From Terriglobia bacterium (GTDB taxonomy: Bacteria > Acidobacteriota > Terriglobia > Terriglobales > Acidobacteriaceae): a DNA stretch of 38,075 bases. Made by a program: the position numbers and the translations under genes. Below are positions 16,318 to 24,702 of the stretch, one piece after another (positions within the stretch are counted from its first letter, which is position 1; every line of letters begins with the position of its first letter). The DNA lies in NCBI GenBank assembly GCA_020073285.1, contig JAIQFM010000018.1:1-38075 (forward strand). Reading direction: 5' to 3'. Below the pieces are notes generated by a model. It was not told the origin of the DNA. It did no database searches and was given only the letters and a program-made list of their open reading frames with translations.

Positions 16318-17118
16318 TTACGGATGGTGCTGCGCAACACAACTCATCCAATTGATTCGGGGGTCCCACTGGCCCGTGCAGGCGTTATACATCTGATAAT
16401 GCTTGCAGCCATCGTTCCACTGGCGATAGAACGCAGCCCAACACCCGTTTGCGGGGCCCCACCAGGTTCGGAATTGCCAAGGATGCGGATTGAGGCAGCC
16501 GCTTTGAACGCGAAGCAGCTTTGGTCGCCGCTCCACGGCGGACGCATACCGGAAATGGACCGTCTCTTTTTCCTCCGATAGCACGTTGGGTGATTCGAGC
16601 CCTGGCAATTCGCTTCCGTTCAACACGTTTTGGTCCAGCATCGGCGGATTCATGGATGGTTTCTTCGTCGGGCCGAGTAGCCATTCGATAGTGGACTGCG
16701 CCGGCATATAAGCCACCGCAGGTCCGGGCCGCGCGATGGCAATGCACCCGTCCGAATCGAAATACGTAGCCTGGACGTCGCCACGAGAATCCTTGTGAAG
16801 CACAACTCGATGTCCGCTTCCGTCGTGTTCGTGGGCGGCCATTTCCTTGGTCACGGCGTCAGTGACTACACTCGTATCCTTGTTGGCTTGATTGACCTTG
16901 ACGTTCTGTTTTTTTTCTTCGTTCAACTCATTGCGCAGTTTCGCGAGTTCGCCATAGAGCTTCACCGTGAAGTGACCCGCGGTGTAACACACCACGATGA
17001 ACGAAACGGCGACGATTGCCCACCCCTTTAGCGGGATGCCGAGGAAGTTAGGTGGCTGCTTGCTTGGATTGCCGTCCGGTGCAGCAGCAGGTTGAGCCCC
17101 AGTGTCTGCTTCCGCCAT
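16318..17118 (-). CDS. Membrane-anchored hypothetical protein with a coiled coil (266 aa)
   Basis: A GAGG lies 7 nt before the ATG at 17118, which sets the start; an in-frame GTG two codons upstream lacks spacing. A Pro/Ala/Gly-rich N-tail precedes one transmembrane helix (GWAIVAVSFIVVCYTAGHF, about 33-51). A charged heptad-like segment (LYGELAKLRNELNEEKKQN) fits a coiled coil. The outer part begins with VVLHKDSRGDVQATYFDSDGC and ends in a Cys- and Trp-rich region (QFRTWWGPANGCW, CKHYQMYNACTGQWD) with about six cysteines, suggesting disulfides outside the membrane. I do not recognise the family. It is followed downstream by no partner. Confidence 0.75.
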   Translation of the reverse strand: MAEADTGAQPAAAPDGNPSKQPPNFLGIPLKGWAIVAVSFIVVCYTAGHFTVKLYGELAKLRNELNEEKKQNVKVNQANKDTSVVTDAVTKEMAAHEHDGSGHRVVLHKDSRGDVQATYFDSDGCIAIARPGPAVAYMPAQSTIEWLLGPTKKPSMNPPMLDQNVLNGSELPGLESPNVLSEEKETVHFRYASAVERRPKLLRVQSGCLNPHPWQFRTWWGPANGCWAAFYRQWNDGCKHYQMYNACTGQWDPRINWMSCVAQHHP

Positions 17119-17307
17119 GTCCACACCTCAAGTGAGCGATGCAGGAGCCAGAGCCGACCTGTAGGCAGTTGGCGTTGCTCGCGGCTTTGTGCCAGCAATC
17201 CCGTGTCGGCTGCAGCCTACCCGCTTTTGCCGCGTAAGATTAAGGAAGACCTGAGTTGGCGGGCAATTAATTTCAGTTTTGTTCCGTTTCTAGAACAAAG
17301 TCACTGG

Positions 17308-17796
17308 CTAGGTTGTTTGGGCCAGCAGGCGCTCGGTGGCGCGATGGCGGTAAACAAACATATTCTTCAATGCGTTGCGTATGAATATCGCGTTCGCCGC
17401 GTCGCCCAGCTTGCCGCATCCGACCTCGTATTCGACGATGTCGGTGATGATGGTTCCCGTCCCGCTCGCCTGAAACGAATGCGTATGGTCCCAGTGCGCG
17501 AATGGACCACGGACCTGTGCGTCGCGGAAGTAAGCTCCGTACTCGAATTCGACGATGCGCGCCCGCCACCGCCGTCGAATCGGAACGCGTGGAAACAGCC
17601 GCACCGACATTTCGATTTCGGAACCCGTGCCCGCCAGGCCGGGGTGGTCAGCGGGTGAGACTACATCGAGGCGGACGATCCGTGCCCTTGATTGCGGCGG
17701 GCTGATGCGAGGCAGGTTTTGCGGATCGGCGAAGAAGCGGAACGCGCGCTCTGCCTCAACCGTCAGGAACTGCGAGGTTTCGAAGAACTCGAACAT
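17308..17796 (-). CDS. SRPBCC (START-like) ligand-binding family protein (162 aa)
   Basis: The pattern of a SRPBCC/polyketide-cyclase-like fold is visible. An N-terminal strand and helix (FEFFETSQFLTVEAERAFRFFADPQNLPRI) lead to SEIEMSVRLFPRVPIRRRWRARIVEF, then HWDHTHSFQASGTGTIITDIVEYEV and a C-terminal helix (NAIFIRNALKNMFVYRHRATERLL). Members bind hydrophobic ligands; no active-site residue can be named. It is read opposite to mraZ and shares the upstream region with the dcw promoter. The start at 17796 has no obvious Shine-Dalgarno. Confidence 0.78.
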   Translation of the reverse strand: MFEFFETSQFLTVEAERAFRFFADPQNLPRISPPQSRARIVRLDVVSPADHPGLAGTGSEIEMSVRLFPRVPIRRRWRARIVEFEYGAYFRDAQVRGPFAHWDHTHSFQASGTGTIITDIVEYEVGCGKLGDAANAIFIRNALKNMFVYRHRATERLLAQTT

Positions 17797-17932
17797 AGGG
17801 CTAAGCGTGCACCTGATGGGAGTGAACCAAGAAAGTAAACCCTACCGCTTGCGTGTACTTCCGGGGCAAGTCCCAGTCCTAGGATTTCCCACAGACGACC
17901 CCAAAGAGGACTAAGCACATAAAAAATTCCTA
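17797..17932. other. Divergent intergenic region between SRPBCC gene and the dcw promoter
   Basis: A 32-codon ATG frame (17816-17914) reads MGVNQESKPYRLRVLPG..., but has no binding site. I treat it as unproven. Nothing else is seen before the promoter at 17933. Confidence 0.4.
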
Positions 17933-17960
17933 TTGACAAGCAACCACTTAGGCGTAGGAT
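17933..17960 (+). promoter_or_regulatory. Promoter of the dcw cluster (mraZ promoter)
   Basis: TTGACA at 17933-17938 is perfect consensus. After 16 nt TAGGAT (17955-17960) is a four-of-six -10 element. The predicted start near 17967 leaves a leader of about 180 nt before mraZ. It is the only strong promoter seen ahead of the cluster. Confidence 0.7.
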
Positions 17961-17984
17961 GTGGTATAAAGTGGATCAAAGTGG
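17958..17984 (+). promoter_or_regulatory. MraZ boxes: three 10-bp-phased GTGG repeats
   Basis: GATGTGG, AAAGTGG and AAAGTGG start at 17958, 17968 and 17978. The period is exactly 10 bp and each box is followed by a 3-nt spacer. MraZ proteins in several bacteria bind direct repeats of this kind (AAAGTGG-N3 in mollicutes; TGGG repeats in E. coli) and repress their own operon. The boxes cover the start site of the promoter just upstream. Confidence 0.75.
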
Positions 17985-18010
17985 TTAGGACTTGGCTCGT
18001 TATGGGTACC

Positions 18011-18031
18011 GGCGCCGTACTGAGGGGCGCC
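18011..18031 (+). other. Hairpin in the mraZ leader
   Basis: GGCGCC at 18011-18016 and 18026-18031 enclose a 9-nt loop. It may shape the leader mRNA between the MraZ boxes and the mraZ start. Confidence 0.4.
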
Positions 18032-18149
18032 AGTGGAATGATCGAGAGATTCCCCCAACTCGACCCCAACGAACCCGAATTTAAGGAGCTTTTGGCCGCT
18101 TTGACCTCCAAGGCTGTCGCCATCGCAGCCTGGAAACGGAATCAAGCGA

Positions 18150-18587
18150 ATGTTTCGCGGCAATCACCCAACCCGCGTGGACGACAAAGGACGGCTCAAG
18201 GTCCCGGCGGAGTTCAAGCGCGTGATCGACGAGAAATACGCGGTCCGATTTTACATCACATCGCTGGATGGCCGTGTTGCCCAGATATATCCCTTCGAGG
18301 AGTGGGAACGGATCGAGCAAAAGCTGGCCGCGCTCTCCAATTTCAATCCTACGAAGAAGAAGTTTTTGACGCGCACCAATTATTGGGGTCAGGCAGTGGA
18401 GATGGATGCCCAGGGACGCCTGTTGTTGCCGCAACTGCTCCGCGACTCGGCGGACCTGAAGGGCGATGTGGCGGTCCTGGGATATCTGAACCGTTTGGAA
18501 GTCCAGAGCATGGAAGCGGTCCGCAAGGAAGTGGAAGAACCCTTTACGGCCGATGACGAGAAAAACCTGGACGAACTGGGCATTTAG
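18150..18587 (+). CDS. mraZ: Division/cell-wall cluster transcriptional repressor MraZ
   Basis: MraZ is a DNA-binding AbrB-like protein that multimerises and represses the dcw cluster. The 145-residue product has the two swapped-hairpin domains: MFRGNHPTRVDDKGRLKVPAEF at the N-terminus and AVEMDAQGRLLLPQLLRDSA in the second half. DKGR and DAQGR are the paired signature motifs. Length is normal. The start at 18150 has a weak binding site (GGAA about 11 nt upstream). The stop is 2 nt before the rsmH start, so the two genes are cotranscribed. Three candidate MraZ boxes stand at its promoter. Confidence 0.95.
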   Translation: MFRGNHPTRVDDKGRLKVPAEFKRVIDEKYAVRFYITSLDGRVAQIYPFEEWERIEQKLAALSNFNPTKKKFLTRTNYWGQAVEMDAQGRLLLPQLLRDSADLKGDVAVLGYLNRLEVQSMEAVRKEVEEPFTADDEKNLDELGI

Positions 18588-18589
18588 CG

Positions 18590-19570
18590 GTGGATGGGCA
18601 AGAGGCACACGCCCCCAGGGGCGGACATGGCAATCGGCAAGCGCAACCTGGCCATGTTTCAGTTCTTTTAAAAGAAGCGATCGAATTTCTGGCGGTCAAG
18701 CCGGGCGGGACCTATCTCGACGCCACGGTGGGGCTGGGCGGGCACAGTTTCGAGCTCGCAAGACGCCTCGGCCCACGGGGTCGTTTGATTGGGCTCGATA
18801 AGGATCCCAAGGCGTTGGCCATCGCGCGCGAGCGGCTGCAGCCGCCGGCCGGCATGGAAACAAGCTGGCCGGAGACAAAGCTGATCCACAGCTCGTTCGC
18901 CCGGGTCGCGGAGTTCGTCGGTGAAAACGAAGCCGACGGCATCCTGGCCGACCTGGGATTGAGCTCGTTGCAGCTTGCGGACGCGGCGCGGGGGTTCAGT
19001 TTCCAGGCGGAAGGCGCGCTCGACATGCGCATGGACCCGGGCGCCCCGATGACTGCCGAACAAGCGGTAAACCAGCTCAGCGAGCGCGAGCTCGCCGATT
19101 TGATTTACGAATTCGGTGAGGAAAGGAGGTCGCGGAGAATCGCCAGAGCCATTGTCCGGTCGCGGCCGATACGAACCTCGAAGCAGTTGGCGGAGGTGGT
19201 AGCGGGCGCGGCCGGGCCAATGAACCCCGGCCAGATTCATCCCGCGACGCGCACCTTTCAGGCTCTCCGGATCTTCGTAAACCGCGAATTGGACGAGCTG
19301 CGGGCGCTGCTGAGGGAAGACAGCGCGCTCCGAGCGCTCAACCAAGGCGGACGGCTGGTGATTATCAGCTTCCACTCGCTGGAAGACCGGATCGTGAAGG
19401 ACGCGTTCCGGGACGGCGCGCAGCGCGGGCGGTACCGCCTGCTGACCAAAAAGCCGGTGACGGCGAGTGAGGAGGAAGTGGAAGCGAATCCGCGGTCGCG
19501 CAGCGCGAAGCTGCGGGCGGTGGAAAAAATCGTGGAAAATGTGGAAAACATCGTGCCACGATATAAGTAG
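18590..19570 (+). CDS. rsmH: 16S rRNA (cytosine1402-N4)-methyltransferase RsmH (MraW)
   Basis: RsmH uses S-adenosylmethionine to methylate N4 of C1402 in 16S rRNA. The 326-residue product begins at GTG 18590, 2 nt after mraZ; no ATG is in frame before the conserved HVSVLLKEAIEFL. The SAM-binding segment LDATVGLGGHSFEL is at about 44-57. ADGILADLGLSSLQLADAARGFSFQ, the RMD-type strand (LDMRMD) and LVIISFHSLEDRIVKDAF near 260-277 are all conserved family blocks. A basic C-terminus (RSRSAKLRAVEKI) is as usual. Confidence 0.95.
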   Translation: MDGQEAHAPRGGHGNRQAQPGHVSVLLKEAIEFLAVKPGGTYLDATVGLGGHSFELARRLGPRGRLIGLDKDPKALAIARERLQPPAGMETSWPETKLIHSSFARVAEFVGENEADGILADLGLSSLQLADAARGFSFQAEGALDMRMDPGAPMTAEQAVNQLSERELADLIYEFGEERRSRRIARAIVRSRPIRTSKQLAEVVAGAAGPMNPGQIHPATRTFQALRIFVNRELDELRALLREDSALRALNQGGRLVIISFHSLEDRIVKDAFRDGAQRGRYRLLTKKPVTASEEEVEANPRSRSAKLRAVEKIVENVENIVPRYK

Positions 19571-19584
19571 CGAAATAAAGTCGT

Positions 19585-19692
19585 GGAAATCTCGAATCAC
19601 GCGAGTTTCCGGGGCGGCATCGCCTCTCTGAACAGGGCGAACGAGTAGTTCCACGGAATCCTTCCTTCTCGATGCCGTCCCGGGAAGGATTC
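19585..19692 (+). other. Hairpin-rich leader between rsmH and the small ORF
   Basis: Three inverted repeats lie in the 150-bp spacer. GGAAATCTCG/CGAGTTTCC is at 19585-19610 with one bulge, GGCG/CGCC is at about 19614-19625, and the perfect 10-bp pair GAATCCTTCC/GGAAGGATTC is at 19656-19692 with a 17-nt loop. It sits before the GGAGG (19710-19714) of the 54-aa ORF. Its role may be RNA processing or translational control. Confidence 0.45.
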
Positions 19693-19720
19693 AGGAAGCA
19701 AGCGATATCGGAGGCGGGTG

Positions 19721-19885
19721 ATGCACACAGGCGAAATGATCGAGCAACTGATGGACATGGTGGCGCGCGCCGAGGAGCACGCGCACACAACGCGGTTTAC
19801 GGAAATGGCGATCCGGGAAGAGGAGTTCACGTCGCGGTTCATTTATGCGCCGGACGCCCGGCCCATGATGATCGGGGTGGTGTAA
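19721..19885 (+). CDS. Small dcw-cluster protein of unknown function (54 aa), coupled to ftsL
   Basis: ATG 19721 is preceded by GGAGG at 19710-19714 with 6-nt spacing, among the best binding sites in the window. The product begins MHTGEMIEQLMDMVARAEEHA, an acidic Met-rich helix, continues with a charged AIREEEF region and ends with SRFIYAPDARPMMIGVV. There is no signal or membrane segment, so it is likely cytoplasmic. Its stop overlaps the ftsL start (TAATG at 19883-19887), which implies translational coupling. Placement between rsmH and ftsL suggests a division-related role, but that is inference. I recognise no domain. Confidence 0.7.
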   Translation: MHTGEMIEQLMDMVARAEEHAHTTRFTEMAIREEEFTSRFIYAPDARPMMIGVV

Positions 19886-20340
19886 TGGCAACCGTAGCCG
19901 CCACTCGTCCGCAGATCTGGGCCAGCCGCCGCGGATGGACAGGCACGCCCGAGGTTTACTTCACCAAGGCGATTGACAACTCCCGCCTGGTGAAGGTGGC
20001 CGACGTCAAGCGCGGCCGCGAAATGACGCACTTCGCCTGCGCCCTCGCGGTACTGTTCCTGCTGGTGATGGTCTACGCCTGGCAGCACTTCAGCGCCATC
20101 GAGTACGGTTACCGGATCGAAGCCATGAAGTCGCAGCGCGACAACCTGGTGGAAATGAATCGCGCGCTGCGCCTGGAAGAGGCGTCGCTGAGAGATCCGC
20201 AGCGCATCGACACCCTGGCGCGCGGGATGGGCCTGGAGACGCCGAGAGCCGGACAGGTGGTCCGCATCGAGCCCAGCGCCAAGGATCCCGGCGTGCCGGT
20301 GATGGCGCGCGCCGATGTGGCCGTGATTTCGACGCCGTGA
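19885..20340 (+). CDS. ftsL: Cell division protein FtsL
   Basis: FtsL is a bitopic septal protein that forms a complex with FtsQ/FtsB-type partners and activates FtsI/FtsW. The 151-residue product has a cytoplasmic N-tail of about 50 residues, one membrane helix (FACALAVLFLLVMVYAWQHF) and a coiled-coil periplasmic part from YRIEAMKSQRDNLVEMNRALRLEEASL to about residue 120. LRDPQRIDTLARGMGLETP is typical of FtsL/DivIC family proteins. The start overlaps the 54-aa ORF stop by 1 nt. The assignment rests on topology and position, since FtsL sequences diverge. Confidence 0.82.
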   Translation: MATVAATRPQIWASRRGWTGTPEVYFTKAIDNSRLVKVADVKRGREMTHFACALAVLFLLVMVYAWQHFSAIEYGYRIEAMKSQRDNLVEMNRALRLEEASLRDPQRIDTLARGMGLETPRAGQVVRIEPSAKDPGVPVMARADVAVISTP

Positions 20341-20464
20341 TACAGGTTTCACGTTTCAGGTTGCACGTCTGGCGTTTTCGGAGAACTTGCCTTGAGAACG
20401 TGGAACTTGAGATGTGCGGCGTGGAACCTTGGCTCCAAGCGCTGGATCATTCTCAGGTGAGACC
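20341..20464. other. Spacer between ftsL and ftsI made of phrase repeats
   Basis: Short near-repeats such as aggtttcacgtttcaggttgcacg and gaacgtggaacttgagatgtg fill this spacer. The long open frame upstream of the ftsI start runs through them, which is why I place the start after them. Confidence 0.5.
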
Positions 20465-22606
20465 GTGGCGGGAGATGGCCTGCTGAAGGACCCGAAGTGG
20501 CGGCTGTACCTGCTCGGGGCCTTGCTGTTCCTGTGGTGCGGCGCCATCGGACTGCGCCTGGTCCAACTGCAAATCATCCATTACGGAGACTGGCTGCAAC
20601 GCGCGCAACGGCAGCAGCAGCGCACCATCCCAGTCTCGCCGCGCCGCGGCATCATCTACGACCGCAACGGCCACGAACTGGCGATGTCCATCTCGGTGGA
20701 CTCCGTGTTCGCGGTGCCCAGCGAGATTCCCGACCCGGCGAACACCGCCAGCCTGCTGGCGCGCGTGCTGAGGAGCGATCCCCGCGACATGGTGACGCGG
20801 CTGAAGGGTTCGCACTCCTTCGTCTGGATCGCGCGCAAGGTGGACGCCGAAACCAGCCAGCGCATCCGCGGCATGAATCTGCGCGGAATTTATTTTCAGA
20901 AGGAGCCGAAGCGCTTCTACCCCAAGCGCGAACTGGCGGCGCAGACCATCGGCTACGTCGGCTTGGACGATGAAGGACTGGGCGGCATCGAGCACGCCTT
21001 TGATGCCCGCCTGCGCGGCACGCCGGGCAAGATGCTGATCACCATGGATGCGCGCCGCAAGTGGTTTGGCCGCGTCGAGCGCCAGCCCGATCCCGGCGAA
21101 AACGTCGTCCTCACCATCGACGAAAAAATCCAGTACATCGTCGAGAAAGAACTGGAACAGGCGATGCACGACAGCCGCGCCGAGGCGGGCATGGTGATCG
21201 TGCAGAACCCGCGCACGGGCGAGATCCTGGCGCTGGCCAATCGCCCGACGTTCAATGCCAACATCTATAAAGACGCGCCGCAGGCCGCGCTCAAGAACCG
21301 CGCCGTCAGCGACATCTTCGAGCCCGGCTCGGTCTTCAAAGTGGTCACCTACTCCTCCGCGGTCGAGGAAAAGCTGATCAAGCCCGAAGACCCCATTGAC
21401 TGCCAGGGCGGCGTGATCGCGGTCGGCGGCATCCGCATTCACGACCTGCACAAGATGGGCGTGGTGGCCATCGCCGACGCCGTGGCGCACTCCAGCGACG
21501 TGGCCGCCGTCAAGGTCGGCATGCGTGTCGGCGAGCAGCGTCTGTATAACTACATTCGCGGCTTCGGGTTCGGCCAACAGACTGGGATCGAACTACCCGG
21601 CGAAACCCGGGGCATGACCAAGCCGGTAAACCGCTGGTCGAAAGTCTCCATCGGCGCCATTTCGATCGGGCAGGAAATCGGGGTCACGCCGCTGCAACTT
21701 GCGTCCATGATGTCCACCGTCGCCAACGACGGCGTCTACACGCCTTCGCGCATCGTCGCCGGGGTACTGCCGCCGCGCAAGACGCCGCAGACGGTTACCT
21801 TCCAGCGCCCGCAGCAGCGCCGCGTCATCTCCACCATGACGGCGGCGCAAATGCGCAGGATGCTGGAGGGTGTGGTGCTGTTCGGCACCGGGCGTCGCGC
21901 CATCCTCGATGGCTATACCTCCGCGGGCAAGACCGGCACCGCGCAGAAGATCGACCCCAACACCGGAACCTATTCGCGCAGCAAGTACGTGGCGACCTTC
22001 GCCGGCTTCTCGCCGGTCAACAATCCCGCACTGACGATCGTGGTGAGCCTGGATTCCCCCATTGGCCTGCACCAGGGTGGCCAGGTATCGGCGCCGGTGT
22101 TCACCCGCATCGCGCAGCAGGTGCTGGCGTACCTGAACGTGCCGCACGACGCCGAGGTCAAGAACGATAAGCGCCTGCAACTGCGCGCTTCGGTCAAAGA
22201 CGACGAACTGAACGAAGACTCGACTGATCGCATCGGCGGAGGCTTGCAAGCCGCACCGAACGCGGCGCCTGACCCGCAGCCGAAATCCGCGCCCGTCATC
22301 GCCGCTCCCTCTGCTCCGGCGAAGGTCGTCGCGGCGGCGCTGACGGCGAGATCCTCCGCACTGCCGAGCGGCCCGGCACCAGCTCTGGACGAACGCCTCG
22401 GCGGCGGGACGATCGTACTCGACGTTGGCGGCGGCGTGGTCGTGCCCTCTTTCGCCGGAAAGACGCTGCGGTCCGCCATCGAAGCCGCGCAAGACGCGGG
22501 TTTGGAGATGGAAGCCGTGGGCAGTGGCGTCGCCCGCGAACAGTCTCCGCCGGCGGGCACGCGGGTTGCGAACGGAGCGAGAGTTTCGGTACGGTTCTCG
22601 CGATGA
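20465..22606 (+). CDS. ftsI: Peptidoglycan D,D-transpeptidase FtsI (PBP3-type) with PASTA domain
   Basis: FtsI cross-links septal peptidoglycan as the partner of FtsW. The 713-residue protein has an N-terminal membrane helix (LYLLGALLFLWCGAIGLRL), the dimerisation/pedestal domain with RRGIIYDRNGHELA, and a transpeptidase domain. SVFK (Ser about 289, Lys about 292) and KTG (about 489-491) are intact. The SxN site reads SSD (343-345) instead of SSN. A linker rich in Ala/Pro leads to one PASTA domain (VPSFAGKTLRSAIEAAQDAGLEMEAVG). The start is GTG 20465, with AGGTGA just upstream; an earlier GTG (20414) would add 17 residues inside phrase repeats. Confidence 0.92.
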   Translation: MAGDGLLKDPKWRLYLLGALLFLWCGAIGLRLVQLQIIHYGDWLQRAQRQQQRTIPVSPRRGIIYDRNGHELAMSISVDSVFAVPSEIPDPANTASLLARVLRSDPRDMVTRLKGSHSFVWIARKVDAETSQRIRGMNLRGIYFQKEPKRFYPKRELAAQTIGYVGLDDEGLGGIEHAFDARLRGTPGKMLITMDARRKWFGRVERQPDPGENVVLTIDEKIQYIVEKELEQAMHDSRAEAGMVIVQNPRTGEILALANRPTFNANIYKDAPQAALKNRAVSDIFEPGSVFKVVTYSSAVEEKLIKPEDPIDCQGGVIAVGGIRIHDLHKMGVVAIADAVAHSSDVAAVKVGMRVGEQRLYNYIRGFGFGQQTGIELPGETRGMTKPVNRWSKVSIGAISIGQEIGVTPLQLASMMSTVANDGVYTPSRIVAGVLPPRKTPQTVTFQRPQQRRVISTMTAAQMRRMLEGVVLFGTGRRAILDGYTSAGKTGTAQKIDPNTGTYSRSKYVATFAGFSPVNNPALTIVVSLDSPIGLHQGGQVSAPVFTRIAQQVLAYLNVPHDAEVKNDKRLQLRASVKDDELNEDSTDRIGGGLQAAPNAAPDPQPKSAPVIAAPSAPAKVVAAALTARSSALPSGPAPALDERLGGGTIVLDVGGGVVVPSFAGKTLRSAIEAAQDAGLEMEAVGSGVAREQSPPAGTRVANGARVSVRFSR

Positions 22607-22630
22607 CCGGAAGCATCGAGAAATAAGCAC

Positions 22631-22942
22631 GTGGTGTTTACCGGTCTAGGTACACTTGTGAACAGGGACCGGACCATATCGTCGACTACACTCGCCTCCA
22701 AGCCGAATTCCAGCGTTCCAGCGCTGGAATTGCCGTTTCTCATTGAGAAGGACGGCAATCAGTACCACGCGTACTCCCCGGCATTGAAAGGGCCGCACGT
22801 GGAAGGCGGTAGTGTTGACGGAGCGTTCCTTCGAGCGGTGCGCGCCGCTATGTTGTACCTGGAATCGCTCGCGCGTCACGGCGAAATATTGTCCAGTACT
22901 TCCGGCGCCGTCGTGCCGCGCAACGTTTTAGAAATGGTGTAG
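22631..22942 (+). CDS. HicB-like antitoxin-fold protein, orphan
   Basis: The core ELPFLIEKDGNQYHAYSPALKGPHVEG followed by AFLRAVRAAMLYLESLARHGE matches the HicB/UPF0150 RNase-H-like partial fold (strands then a helix). HicB proteins neutralise HicA mRNA interferases; no HicA (short, with a dsRBD-like fold) is found beside it, so it is an orphan and its role is open. There is no separate DNA-binding domain. The gene splits ftsI from murE, a place where most dcw clusters are continuous. A repeat element begins inside its stop codon. Start is uncertain: GTG 22631 or GTG 22658; the core begins later. Confidence 0.65.
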   Translation: MVFTGLGTLVNRDRTISSTTLASKPNSSVPALELPFLIEKDGNQYHAYSPALKGPHVEGGSVDGAFLRAVRAAMLYLESLARHGEILSSTSGAVVPRNVLEMV

Positions 22943-23060
22943 CCGAGAGAGGAAACACAGAGATCCCTCGACTCGGGTTTCCCGCGCTGGTAAGAACACG
23001 CGCGGGAGCTCTCCCTCGCTCGGGATGACATCGGCTAGTCTAGAGGAAAGATGAAACGGC
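22936..23060. repeat. Dispersed repeat element, copy 2
   Basis: Nearly the same as 3081-3184 plus the terminal gatgaaacggc of 3390-3401. It has the cccgcg/cgcggg hairpin (with ctggtaagaaca between) and one copy of the 22-bp unit that is repeated ten times in copy 1. It overlaps the stop codon of the HicB-like gene. Confidence 0.88.
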
Positions 23061-23135
23061 CATAGAGGATGTGGGCTGGTCCGAAGCCGACCTGATTAGG
23101 CTCAAGCCGATCAAGCGCTGACGGTTGCCATCCAG

Positions 23136-23162
23136 ACTGAAACTGAAACTGAAACTGAAACT
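23136..23162. repeat. Microsatellite, 4.5 copies of ACTGAA
   Basis: Four perfect ACTGAA units plus ACT run from 23136 to 23162, about 29 nt before the murE start. Slippage here could alter the spacing of a murE leader element, but it is outside the coding region. Confidence 0.9.
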
Positions 23163-23190
23163 CTCTCGTCCCTGTGGTTAAATCATCTCG

Positions 23191-24698
<1,508 letters not shown>

Positions 24699-24702
<4 letters not shown>

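Noticed and set aside
17816-17914. 32-codon ORF between the SRPBCC gene and the dcw promoter
   Set aside because: There is no ribosome-binding site or promoter, and it is too short to judge by composition.
22631-22942. Complete HicAB toxin-antitoxin pair
   Set aside because: Only a HicB-like fold is found; no HicA-type ORF lies on either side.
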